Shown here: positions 45,557 through 54,018 of the stretch, piece after piece | Layout: every line of letters starts with the position of its first letter | Numbering within the stretch: position 1 is the first letter of the stretch | Assembly (NCBI GenBank): GCA_944324845.1 | Contig: CALUXX010000001.1 | Span: forward strand, 372,001-436,000 | From: Candidatus Gastranaerophilales bacterium | Lineage (GTDB): Bacteria > Cyanobacteriota > Vampirovibrionia > Gastranaerophilales > Gastranaerophilaceae | Direction of reading: 5' to 3' | Length of the DNA stretch: 64,000 nucleotides | The notes under the pieces: generated by a model | Databases searched by the model: none | Seen by the model: the letters and a program-made list of their open reading frames with translations, nothing else | Told to the model about the DNA's origin: nothing | Program-made: the position numbers and the translations under genes

Positions 45557-46981
45557 ATGGATAAATACAATCACGCTTTTGGGAAAAACGATATTAGAGG
45601 AATATATGGCGAAGATATTACTGAAGAATTATTTTATAATATCGGGCTTGGTTATACAAGTTGGCTTTGTAAAAATACAAATAAGCAGCCAAAAGATTTA
45701 AAAATAAGTGTTTGTATGGATGCAAGACTGCATTCTCCAAGTTTAAAGAAAGCTTTAATCAATGGGCTTTGTGATTGTAATGTCGGATATATTGAAGATT
45801 TAGGGCTTGCACCTACTCCTATCGGATATTACTCAGAATTTGCGCATAATCTTGATGGAGCTATGATTATCACAGCAAGTCACAATCCTAGTGAATATAA
45901 CGGTTTAAAAATGACATTCAATCGTCAAACATTGAATGAAGCTAAAATTAAGGAAGTTAAAGAAGAAACTTTCAAATTATGGAAAAATCTTCCTGTTGAA
46001 TTGAAAGATTATGATTTTAAAACCGAAATTATTGATGAATATATCGCAGAACAAAAAAGAACATTTGGTAACGTTGGAAATGGAATTACTGTCGTTGTTG
46101 ATAGTGCCAACGCAACAGGCGGAATTGTTGGTCCAAAGTTGTATTCTGAATTGGGTTGTAAGGTTATTGAATTATTTTCAGAACCTGATGGAAGATTTCC
46201 TAATCACCATCCAAATCCAAGCGTTTTATCAACCTTAAAAACTTTATCTGAAACGGTTATTAAAACCGGTGCAGATTTAGGTATTGCATACGATGGCGAC
46301 AGTGATAGAATTGGTGTCGTTGATTCTAAGGGTACACCATTAACAGGTGATAAATTGTTATTGATCTATGCAATGGATATTATTGATTCTAAGCCGACTG
46401 TTGTATCTGAAGTTAAATGTTCTCAAGTTCTTTATGACACAATAAATGAATCAGGCGGTTGTGCTGTTATGTGTAAAACAGGTCATGGCTATATCAAAGA
46501 TAAAATGAAAGAAACCAATGCTGTTTTAGGCGGTGAAATGAGTGGTCATACCTTCTTCAAAGACAGATATTACGGTTTTGATGATGCAATCTATGCTGGC
46601 TGCCGTATGATTGAAATTATTGCGAAAAATAAAAAACTTAATCCTAATTTCAAATTGGAAGATATTTTAGAACCGTTTAACAAAGTTTATACAAGTGATG
46701 AAGTTAGATTTCCTTGTCCAAATCACTTGAAAAAAGAAGTTTTAGAATCAATGAAAAATGCTGTGAAGAACAATCCAGATATGTTTGGTTCTGAAATAAA
46801 AGAGATAGTTACCTTAGACGGTATGAGAATCGTTTTTAAGGGTGGTTTTGCTTTAATTAGACAAAGTAATACTGAACCTGTATTTACTCTCCGATTTGAG
46901 GCTCCTAACGAGGAATTGTGCAATAAATATAAAGAGGCTATGGTTAATTATATTGATAATTGTGTTAAACAATTAGCTTAA
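45557..46981 (+). CDS. Phosphomannomutase/phosphoglucomutase
   Basis: Interconverts hexose 6- and 1-phosphates for nucleotide-sugar supply. IFGKNDIRGIYG-type N-terminus (FGKNDIRGIYG), catalytic phosphoserine loop ITASHNPSEYNG, metal loop YDGDSDRIG, sugar loop GEMSGHTFF and phosphate-binding RQSNTEPVFTLRFEA. 474 aa is standard for ManB/AlgC. AGGAGAAGGG precedes the ATG. Product could feed mannose- or glucose-based surface polymers, including those of the TPR-GT9 gene. Confidence 0.93.
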   Translation: MDKYNHAFGKNDIRGIYGEDITEELFYNIGLGYTSWLCKNTNKQPKDLKISVCMDARLHSPSLKKALINGLCDCNVGYIEDLGLAPTPIGYYSEFAHNLDGAMIITASHNPSEYNGLKMTFNRQTLNEAKIKEVKEETFKLWKNLPVELKDYDFKTEIIDEYIAEQKRTFGNVGNGITVVVDSANATGGIVGPKLYSELGCKVIELFSEPDGRFPNHHPNPSVLSTLKTLSETVIKTGADLGIAYDGDSDRIGVVDSKGTPLTGDKLLLIYAMDIIDSKPTVVSEVKCSQVLYDTINESGGCAVMCKTGHGYIKDKMKETNAVLGGEMSGHTFFKDRYYGFDDAIYAGCRMIEIIAKNKKLNPNFKLEDILEPFNKVYTSDEVRFPCPNHLKKEVLESMKNAVKNNPDMFGSEIKEIVTLDGMRIVFKGGFALIRQSNTEPVFTLRFEAPNEELCNKYKEAMVNYIDNCVKQLA

Positions 46982-47009
46982 TCCATAACCCCTTAAAATA
47001 TTCCTATAT

Positions 47010-47384
47010 TTAGTCTTTTGAAGAATTTTGCTTAACTTCTTCTATTTTGTCATACATATTTTCAAATTTTGGTGCCAATTTTTTGAATGCTAACATATCA
47101 ACTGCAGTATAAATAGCACCGATTAATAGTCCTAATGCTATGTTTAGTTTTGTTTTACTTTTAGCAATTTGTTTTAATGTTTCTGCAGGTTTATCAAGTT
47201 TTTTCAAAAGTTTGAATTTATTTCGGCTTTCTAAAACTCCAAATGCAACAGCACTACCTGCGATAAAATCATTCATAGCTGCAATTTGTGTGAAATTTCT
47301 TTTATTATACAAACTGGATTGCTTGTTTTCTTTGTTTTGTTCCGGATTTTGAATTGATGTAAAACTGATTTTTTGAACTTGCAT
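47010..47384 (-). CDS. Unknown small clade-type protein with two hydrophobic segments
   Basis: 124 aa, AGGAGA Shine-Dalgarno. The N-terminal VQKISFTSIQ is of the 'ISF' type seen in Gastranaerophilales proteins. Two hydrophobic helices (FIAGSAVAFGVLE; IALGLLIGAIYTAVDMLAF) suggest a membrane hairpin, separated by Lys-rich helix. No family recognised. It lies convergent to the phosphohexomutase gene and 85 bp from the kinase-like gene start-to-end, possibly same transcript. Confidence 0.65.
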   Translation of the reverse strand: MQVQKISFTSIQNPEQNKENKQSSLYNKRNFTQIAAMNDFIAGSAVAFGVLESRNKFKLLKKLDKPAETLKQIAKSKTKLNIALGLLIGAIYTAVDMLAFKKLAPKFENMYDKIEEVKQNSSKD

Positions 47385-47469
47385 TATTTTCTCCTGATAA
47401 TATTATTATTTTGCACTCACAAATATAATATCCATAAATTTAAAAATTTGCTATTATTTATAAATTATA

Positions 47470-48462
47470 TTAAGAAAGTGAATCCAAATAGTTCTTTGTA
47501 AGTTTTAATCGTTGAGAAGCTTGATTAACTTCTTTTTGATACTTTAGTAATGTTGATAATACCTCTTGATAAGAAGTCTTGATTCCACACAAATCATTGA
47601 TTATAGTTTTCCAAATTATTTTATCTGTTGGATATGTACCCAAATCAAGATTATATTTCATACTTGCAAGAACTATTTTATTAAAAATTTCTCTCCTTGG
47701 TTGTATTGCATCTTTTTCAAATTGAGCAAATTGATTTATATGTGTTTTTTCTAATAAGATACTTAGCATTTCGGCAGTTGAGTTAGCATTTTTTATTGTT
47801 GTTTTTCCAATCAAATCCGTTATTCTTATTCTTTTTCCAACTAAGACAAAGTTGTTTGGATTTTTGAAGTCAAAGGTGTAATTCTCATATCCTTTCCCCG
47901 TTTTGTTCAATTTGTCAAAATCACTTGCTATTGCATCGTATGCTCGTTGCGGTAATTTTGCCAAACGGGCTAAATAAGTATTTAGATAGTAATCTTTTAT
48001 ATCTTCATTCCTTAGTCCTGCAGAAATCATTTTGTCAGGAATACCTGCTTGCATGTGTGAGCCGTTTTGGGAGACATTTTTCAATATCTTGCCATAAGTA
48101 AAGTTTGCAATAACCTCACCATAATATGTTTTTAAGCCTTGAAATTTTTGTTTTGGAAGATCTTCAAAATAAAAATAATCGCTACCTGAATTAGGAACTT
48201 TTATAACATATTCATCATCAATCTTATACACAGTACCATGTGTTCCGGAACCTAAAACTCGAACTTTTGCTTCAGGTCTGTTCCAAAATTTGTTTAACAA
48301 TTTCGATAGATTTCGTATATCATCTGTTTTAACAGTATTATTCTTAATTACATTATCAAGTTCTTTTGAAAATTTAGACTTATACCCGGAAAAGCCAGGC
48401 GTATTTTTATTGTTTTGATAGAGTTGATAAGAATTATAATATGATATGTTAGTCAGTTTCAT
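47470..48462 (-). CDS. Protein-kinase-like protein with clade-type N-terminus
   Basis: 330 aa. After a FSGYKSKF-type N-terminus, residues 67-88 form a glycine-rich loop and lysine (VRVLGSGTHGTVYK ... YVIK, K88). E116 could be the helix-C glutamate. TFDFKNPNN (D198, N203) takes the place of the HRDxxxxN catalytic loop, and RITDLIG (D216) that of DFG. The 5- and 13-residue spacings equal those of PKA (D166/N171/D184). So all main catalytic positions are present, although the HRD histidine-arginine is replaced. Function likely Ser/Thr or small-molecule kinase. Start at 48462 chosen from homologue-like KLTNISYYN; an upstream ATG at 48480 and TTG at 48483 are in frame. Confidence 0.7.
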   Translation of the reverse strand: MKLTNISYYNSYQLYQNNKNTPGFSGYKSKFSKELDNVIKNNTVKTDDIRNLSKLLNKFWNRPEAKVRVLGSGTHGTVYKIDDEYVIKVPNSGSDYFYFEDLPKQKFQGLKTYYGEVIANFTYGKILKNVSQNGSHMQAGIPDKMISAGLRNEDIKDYYLNTYLARLAKLPQRAYDAIASDFDKLNKTGKGYENYTFDFKNPNNFVLVGKRIRITDLIGKTTIKNANSTAEMLSILLEKTHINQFAQFEKDAIQPRREIFNKIVLASMKYNLDLGTYPTDKIIWKTIINDLCGIKTSYQEVLSTLLKYQKEVNQASQRLKLTKNYLDSLS

Positions 48463-48500
48463 ACGAATTTGAAAACACATCAATAAAAATTTTTGCCAAT

Positions 48501-48532
48501 AAAAAATCCGCTTACCTTAAAAGGTTTACGGA
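48501..48532 (-). terminator. Terminator of tRNA-Val
   Basis: On the minus strand TCCG-TAA-ACCTT / AAGGT-AAG-CGGA folds with a 3+3 internal loop and is followed by TTTTTT, 12 nt after the tRNA 3' end. Confidence 0.7.
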
Positions 48533-48544
48533 CAACTTTTAAAA

Positions 48545-48620
48545 TGGTGGGTGTTGAGGGACTTGAACCCCCGACCCTCTCCTTGTAAGGGAGACGCTCT
48601 ACCAACTGAGCTAAACACCC
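48545..48620 (-). tRNA. tRNA-Val (anticodon TAC), CCA encoded
   Basis: Minus strand, GGGTGTT/AACACCC acceptor, D-arm GCTC..GAGC, anticodon stem TCTCC/GGAGA with loop CTTACAA, T-loop TTCAAGT. Discriminator A. The gene includes the 3' CCA, unlike the Arg and Pro tRNAs in this window. Confidence 0.95.
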
Positions 48621-48658
48621 ATTTCGGCTTGTCTGAACTTCCGCTCTCGACAAGATTT

Positions 48659-48687
48659 ATATTAACAAGAACATTTTTTTATGTCAA
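48659..48687 (-). promoter_or_regulatory. Promoter of tRNA-Val
   Basis: On the minus strand TTGACA (48687-48682), a 17-nt spacer and TAATAT (48664-48659); the tRNA begins about 38 nt downstream. Consensus -35. Confidence 0.8.
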
Positions 48688-48756
48688 GGATTTTGTTGAA
48701 ACTTTTTTTTTATTTTTGCGTCCTATTCTTTAGATGGGGAATTACTGGGAGGAGAG

Positions 48757-49677
48757 ATGAGTTTATTAACAATTAATGAAAATTATAAACCTGATAAGTT
48801 GGATGTTTTAAGCAATGATGAAATTAAATCTTTCAATAATATTGTGCTGGAAGATGATACATTGCAATCTTATTTGAAGGAAATCGGGAAAATTAAACTT
48901 TTAAAAACGCATGAAGAACAAAATCTTGGAAGGCTTATAAAAGAACAAAATTGTGATATGGCTAAGCGCAAACTTATCCAAGCGAATTTGCGTCTTGTAG
49001 TAAGTATTGCCAAAAAATATATCGGGCAAGGTGTAAATTTCATGGATTTAGTTCAAGAAGGTTCTATCGGGTTAATTAGAGCAGCTGAAAAATTTGATTA
49101 TTCAAAGAATTTCAAATTTTCGACTTATGCAACTTGGTGGATCAAACAATCTATTATAAGAGCGATTGTTAACTATTCCAAATCCATCAGAATTCCTGTG
49201 CATATGGCTGACAAAATTAGAAAATATAAGCGAATATACAGCAAGATGGTAAATGATTTAGGCAGAGAACCAAGTGATGAAGAAATGGCTGAAAAATTGG
49301 ATTTACCTATTCAAAAACTGCTTAAAATCAAGCAATCTATCCTTGTTGAACCAATAAGTTTAGAAACCAATATCACTGATGATTTATGTTTACAAGATTA
49401 CATTGAGGACAAGTCAAGCCATTCTCCCGAAGCGGAACTTAGGCAATCATGCCTTAAAAAAGAAATTCCGCATTTATTATCTACACTACCAGAAAGAGAA
49501 AAATTAGTTCTCACTAACAGATTTGGTATAAATCTTGATAAACCCAAAACACTTGCAGAACTCGGGGGAATGCTTGGCTATTCAAAAGAACGCATTAGGC
49601 AAATTGAAGAGGGGGCGATAGTAAAACTTAGATCTAACACTAAATTCACACATTTCAAAGATTATATTGAAAATTAA
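48757..49677 (+). CDS. Sigma-70 family RNA polymerase sigma factor
   Basis: 306 aa with sigma regions 1.2 ([14 protein letters not shown]), 2 ([32 protein letters not shown]...[13 protein letters not shown]), 3 ([13 protein letters not shown]) and 4 ([15 protein letters not shown] ... [12 protein letters not shown]). Region 1.1 is missing and 4.2 is a full HTH. This size fits group 2 (cyanobacterial SigB-like) or a short primary sigma. GGGAGGAGAG precedes the ATG. The long gap to recN ends in a terminator. It may compete with RpoD, which is not in this window. Confidence 0.9.
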   Translation: MSLLTINENYKPDKLDVLSNDEIKSFNNIVLEDDTLQSYLKEIGKIKLLKTHEEQNLGRLIKEQNCDMAKRKLIQANLRLVVSIAKKYIGQGVNFMDLVQEGSIGLIRAAEKFDYSKNFKFSTYATWWIKQSIIRAIVNYSKSIRIPVHMADKIRKYKRIYSKMVNDLGREPSDEEMAEKLDLPIQKLLKIKQSILVEPISLETNITDDLCLQDYIEDKSSHSPEAELRQSCLKKEIPHLLSTLPEREKLVLTNRFGINLDKPKTLAELGGMLGYSKERIRQIEEGAIVKLRSNTKFTHFKDYIEN

Positions 49678-49707
49678 TTTATCTTAGTTGTATTCATCAT
49701 CTTTTAC

Positions 49708-49739
49708 ATTCGATACTTTTATTTAGTATCGAATTATTT
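49708..49739. terminator. Bidirectional terminator between sigma gene and recN
   Basis: ATTCGATACT / AGTATCGAAT, perfect 10-bp stem, 7-nt loop (49708-49734), followed by TATTTTT. It serves two convergent genes. Confidence 0.8.
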
Positions 49740-51392
49740 TTATGTATTTAACAATGATTTCGCAAATTCAACGGATTGTTCGTTAATAGTTCCGCTAGCA
49801 AGTTCAGCCAGTGCTTTTATTCTATTATCACCGGTCAAAACGTAAACTTCGACTTTTGTTTCATTTTCTTGCGATTTTCTTACATAAAAATGTTTATTTG
49901 CTTTTGAAGCGATTATTGCTTGGTGAGTAATAACCATTATTTGATGAGTTTTGCTAAGTTCAACAATTTCATCTGCCACACTTTGAGTTGCTTTTCCTGA
50001 AATTCCCGTATCTATTTCATCAAAAATTACGGTATCAATATCATCAGTTTGAGCAAAAATTGACTTTATCGCAAGCATTACCCTTGATATTTCTCCGCCT
50101 GAAGCAACTTTAGCAAGCGGTTTTAAATCTTCTGAAACATTTGTAGAAATCAAAAATTCAACATTATCTATTCCGTTTTGAGAAAGCTCTTTTTCTGTTA
50201 CATTTATGCAAAATCTTGATTTCGGTAATTCCAGCACTGCAAGTTTATCTTGAATTAGCACTGACAATACTTGTGCATAATTTTTTCTATGTTCACTAAT
50301 GATTTGTGCTGTTTTCATCAATTCATCTTTTTGATGAGCAATTTTGCTTTGTAATTCTTCAATATTTTGCGTTGAAAATTCAATAGAATTAAGTTCATTG
50401 CTAAATTGTTCGTAATTATGAAGTACACTTTCCAACGTTCCGCCATATTTGCGTTTTAATTTATCAAGTAAGAATAATCTTTCTTGAATTTCGTTTAATC
50501 TTTGAGTGTCATTATCAAGGCTTTGGCTATAATCTCTTAAAGAAGATGATACATCCTTCAAATTTTCTAATACATCAAGAAATTGTTGATTAAGTTCCTC
50601 AAGAGATTTGTCAAATCCGACAGCTTTAGAAATATCAGATTTAATTCTTGTTAAACCTTCCAATACAGAGCCATCATCACCATTTATTGCCCAGTAAGCA
50701 CCACCTGTGAGTTCTTTTAATTTTTCAGCATTTTCAAGAACTTCCAATTCTTGACCAAGTTCTTCATCTTCTTTTTCGTTTTGAATATTAGCTTCTTCTA
50801 TTTCGTTTATTTGAAATTTTAGAAAACCAATTTGAGAATCAGTCACTGTAGCCTTATTTTTTAGTGCTTCAAGTTCAGAACAAAGCTTGTTATATTCTTT
50901 GAATTTATTTCGATAATCTTCTAATATACTGCCATATACATCTTTTGCATAAGAATCTAAAAGATTAATATGATATTGAGGTTGTAAAAATGTATATGTT
51001 TGATGCTGCGAATGAATATCTACAAATAAGGTTCTTAAATTTTTCAATAGCTCTTGATTTACTAAAGTTCCATTAATCCTTGAACGAACCGAATTTTGAG
51101 TAATTTCTTTTGTAATAATTATTTCATTCCCAAGGTTGTCAATTCCGTTTTCGTCAAACAAAGACGATAAATCGTGTTTATTGTTTTCTAAAACAATTTC
51201 AATAACTGCCTTATCACAACCTGTTTTGATAACATCCTTTGATACTCTGGCAGAAAAGACCATATCGATTGCATTCAAAATAATACTTTTCCCTGCGCCG
51301 GTTTCACCTGTTATGATATTTAATCGGCTGTCAAAATTAGCACAGAGTTCATCTATTAGTATGTAATCTTTTAATCTTATCTGCTTAATCAT
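49740..51392 (-). CDS. recN: DNA repair protein RecN
   Basis: SMC-like ATPase for double-strand-break repair. Walker A GETGAGKS at the N-terminus, long coiled coil, VASGGEISRVMLAIK signature near the C-terminus, Walker B TVIFDEIDTGISG and the MVITHQAIIASKA helix. 550 aa is normal. No Shine-Dalgarno-poor oddity is obvious. Convergent with the sigma gene. Confidence 0.95.
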   Translation of the reverse strand: MIKQIRLKDYILIDELCANFDSRLNIITGETGAGKSIILNAIDMVFSARVSKDVIKTGCDKAVIEIVLENNKHDLSSLFDENGIDNLGNEIIITKEITQNSVRSRINGTLVNQELLKNLRTLFVDIHSQHQTYTFLQPQYHINLLDSYAKDVYGSILEDYRNKFKEYNKLCSELEALKNKATVTDSQIGFLKFQINEIEEANIQNEKEDEELGQELEVLENAEKLKELTGGAYWAINGDDGSVLEGLTRIKSDISKAVGFDKSLEELNQQFLDVLENLKDVSSSLRDYSQSLDNDTQRLNEIQERLFLLDKLKRKYGGTLESVLHNYEQFSNELNSIEFSTQNIEELQSKIAHQKDELMKTAQIISEHRKNYAQVLSVLIQDKLAVLELPKSRFCINVTEKELSQNGIDNVEFLISTNVSEDLKPLAKVASGGEISRVMLAIKSIFAQTDDIDTVIFDEIDTGISGKATQSVADEIVELSKTHQIMVITHQAIIASKANKHFYVRKSQENETKVEVYVLTGDNRIKALAELASGTINEQSVEFAKSLLNT

Positions 51393-51424
51393 TTTGAGTA
51401 TCTAATTAATTATTTTAACTGGGA

Positions 51425-52717
51425 TTATAAATTTGCACCACAGCATTTTTTGTACTTTTTACCGCTACCGCATGGGCAAGGATCATTTCTTCCTATTTTT
51501 TGAGAGGTATCAATTTTTGGTTTGTTCTCATTGTCTTCAATTATTCCAAGTGTTTTTGAAAACGCATTCGAACGGTATAATACTGTTGTTGAAGATATTA
51601 TTTTGTTATCAATATATCTACGTTTATATTTTCTTAGTAATTCATCTAATGTGTAGTTTTTAGCTAAGACTGCATTTACAATTTCCATAAAGTTTTTATG
51701 TTTATCTGCAACCATTTTGATAAGATTTGCAGAATATTTGTCTTTTGTTAAGAAATACTTTATACAACTGTCGTAGTTAACAATCTTGGTATAATCTTTA
51801 ACTTCAAAAATCTTATTGAAAGTTCCATAAAACGGAATAGCATATAAGCCTAATTCCTTATCATAAATAATACCTACATCATAAATTTCTTTGTGTGAAG
51901 AAAATCCACCAAGAGAATTTTCCAAGAAATTGTTATAGGAATTGTTAAATTCGCTCACATCGAAGTATTTGTATTCTTCAGGTTCAACTATAAGATGTTT
52001 AAATTCTGCTTTTTTACCTTCTTCAGCATAATCATTGAACATTCCGATAAGGTCGTCAGCATTCTTGTTGGTTGTTACAACTTCTGTAGTTCCGAAAAAT
52101 TCAACAAACTTTTCATAAATTTCAGCAACATCGGCTTCAATTTCTTTTTGCTTTTCCGGATTGTCAAGATATACAAGTTCAGGATTTTGTATAATCTTTG
52201 CTACTGCAAATCTATAGGCTTCATCTTTTTTATATCCAGGCAAAACTCCTGAAATTTCTAATAGGAAGTAATCGCCGTTTATGTTAACAATTCTTGCAAT
52301 AACAAAGTTGCCTGAACCAATATTACTCAATGCTGACATCTTCATTAAAGATGTAACCATATATTTTCTTTCGTTAACAATATTGAATAATTCAAAACCG
52401 TGTTTTGCAACTCGCTTAACCTCAAAAACTGATGAAATAGAATTATCAATAGCTTCTATGACAGCTCTGGTATCTTTATTTAATCTTTTTTTGCTTTCTA
52501 AGTATAATTGCGGAATACTTTTTAAATCTTCACCGAGATTTCTTTCTAAAATATAGCTGAAACATGCTGACTGTATAGGTATTCTGTTATGTGAATTTGC
52601 TCCGATGGTTCTTAAATATTCATTAAAATCCTCTTTAACAAAATCATCGGTCTGTATAAATTCAGCAAGTGTCTTTACAGCATTGTTTATACTCTCGGTA
52701 CGCTCTTGAATATTCAT
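51425..52717 (-). CDS. SEC-C zinc-motif protein of unknown function
   Basis: 430 aa. The last 20 residues ([18 protein letters not shown]) are the SEC-C motif, a zinc knuckle known from SecA C-termini. The remaining ~400 residues show no motif I can name; they are hydrophilic with a central acidic part and no membrane segment. GGGGAG precedes the ATG. It lies 32 nt upstream of recN on the same strand. SEC-C proteins can bind ribosome-associated or secretory partners, which is only a hint here. Confidence 0.8.
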   Translation of the reverse strand: MNIQERTESINNAVKTLAEFIQTDDFVKEDFNEYLRTIGANSHNRIPIQSACFSYILERNLGEDLKSIPQLYLESKKRLNKDTRAVIEAIDNSISSVFEVKRVAKHGFELFNIVNERKYMVTSLMKMSALSNIGSGNFVIARIVNINGDYFLLEISGVLPGYKKDEAYRFAVAKIIQNPELVYLDNPEKQKEIEADVAEIYEKFVEFFGTTEVVTTNKNADDLIGMFNDYAEEGKKAEFKHLIVEPEEYKYFDVSEFNNSYNNFLENSLGGFSSHKEIYDVGIIYDKELGLYAIPFYGTFNKIFEVKDYTKIVNYDSCIKYFLTKDKYSANLIKMVADKHKNFMEIVNAVLAKNYTLDELLRKYKRRYIDNKIISSTTVLYRSNAFSKTLGIIEDNENKPKIDTSQKIGRNDPCPCGSGKKYKKCCGANL

Positions 52718-52823
52718 TATGTCTCCCCTTTTATGTTTTATACATTTATATTTCAGATTATTACAATTTTAATAAAAACTCAATATATTAAGTAATTATT
52801 ATCGTAAAATACAAAGTATTCAA

Positions 52824-53321
52824 TTAGTCTGTAAGTTTAAAATCGCCATTTTTCTTAATGTGTTCCACAAGTCCGCCGTCTTGCAAAAGTTTTATCATTA
52901 CGGCAGGCAACGGCTCTGTTTGAATTATTGCACCGTTTGTAAGGTCTGTGATAACACCTCTTTCAATATCAAGTTCGATTTCATCACCATCATCTATTGC
53001 ATCAGTGTCACATTCAATAGCCAATAATCCAATATTTATTGCGTTACGGTAAAATATTCTGGCAAATGATTTTGCAAAAACAGCACCTACACCTGCTATT
53101 TTCATAATCAAAGGTGCGTGCTCCCTTGATGAACCAAGTCCGAAATTTAAACCCGCTACAACAAAATCACCTTTTTTCATTCTTGTAGCAAATGTTTCAT
53201 CTGCATCTTCCAGTACGTGTTTTGCAAATTCTGGCAAATTTGATCTTAAATGGTACAATCTGCCTGGTGCTATGTGATCTGTTGAAATATTATCTCCGAA
53301 TTTGAATACTTTACCTTTCAT
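52824..53321 (-). CDS. leuD: 3-isopropylmalate dehydratase small subunit
   Basis: Small subunit (swivel domain) of the aconitase-family enzyme of leucine synthesis. FGDNISTDHIAPGR at the N-terminus, FGLGSSREHAP substrate loop, SFARIFYRNAINIGLL. 165 aa is the size of archaeal-type/short LeuD, also compatible with a homoaconitase small subunit. GGAGAG precedes the ATG. The large subunit LeuC is not in the window. Together with ilvD it shows branched-chain amino acid synthesis. Confidence 0.9.
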   Translation of the reverse strand: MKGKVFKFGDNISTDHIAPGRLYHLRSNLPEFAKHVLEDADETFATRMKKGDFVVAGLNFGLGSSREHAPLIMKIAGVGAVFAKSFARIFYRNAINIGLLAIECDTDAIDDGDEIELDIERGVITDLTNGAIIQTEPLPAVMIKLLQDGGLVEHIKKNGDFKLTD

Positions 53322-53391
53322 GTATCTCTCCTTTTTTTTATATACTATCGCAAAAATAATTTGTATGCTATAATATTAAAAAAGGTGAGCT

Positions 53392-54018
53392 ATGTATTTT
53401 AGAAAAAAATGTAAAATTACGTTCCTATGTCACGGAGCGACTATATATTCAGAAGAGGGCAGATTTTCAGATTTAGAAAATTATCCGCCGTTATCCGATT
53501 TGGGGGTAACGGAAATGGAAAATTTGTTAGATTATTTAAGAGAAAGAGGCGTTAAAAATGATGTCATTTACTCTTCTCCATCTGTCCGAACAAGACAATC
53601 TGCGTTAATGGTTGCAAAAGCATTTAAAACGGATTATATTACAGTCGATGCACTAAAACCTCGTGCTTGCGGTGCGTGGAATGGTTTGACATTATCTCAA
53701 TTACTTGATAAATATCCAAATGGAGTTGATTCCATGCTTCTTAATCCTGATAAGGATTTAATGAAGGGGGCTGAAAGTTCAGGAGAATTGATTGCTCGTG
53801 TCAAAACAACCATTGAAGGGCTTGTTGAAGAAAATATCGGTAACAGAGTTATTGTTGTTACTCATCCTGAAGTTATTCAAGCGGCAATCTGTGCAGCACT
53901 TGAAATTCCGGCTGATAAACTTCCTAAAATCTTTATTAGAACTGGTAGTGCTACTCAAATTAGTTATTTCGAAAATTGGGCCAGCTTAGTTTATTCAGAT
54001 TACGTGCCTTTAGGTTAG
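53392..54018 (+). CDS. Histidine phosphatase-fold protein with altered active site
   Basis: 208 aa of phosphoglycerate-mutase fold. The catalytic RHG triad reads FLCHGATIYS here, so the first Arg is replaced by Cys while His stays. SSPSVRTRQSA carries the second Arg, and THPEVIQAAI the second His. The usual acidic residue in the L.E...G.WEG segment reads LKPRACGAWNG. Two of the usual catalytic residues are thus missing. It may be a pseudophosphatase or act on a special substrate. A good Shine-Dalgarno (AAAGGTGAG) and TATAAT precede it. Overlaps the radical SAM gene convergently by 4 bp. Confidence 0.75.
   Translation: MYFRKKCKITFLCHGATIYSEEGRFSDLENYPPLSDLGVTEMENLLDYLRERGVKNDVIYSSPSVRTRQSALMVAKAFKTDYITVDALKPRACGAWNGLTLSQLLDKYPNGVDSMLLNPDKDLMKGAESSGELIARVKTTIEGLVEENIGNRVIVVTHPEVIQAAICAALEIPADKLPKIFIRTGSATQISYFENWASLVYSDYVPLG

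Noticed and set aside
48551-48733. A 60-aa open frame on the plus strand across tRNA-Val
   Set aside because: It is the antisense of the tRNA (LRDLNPRPSPCKGDALPTEL pattern), not a gene.
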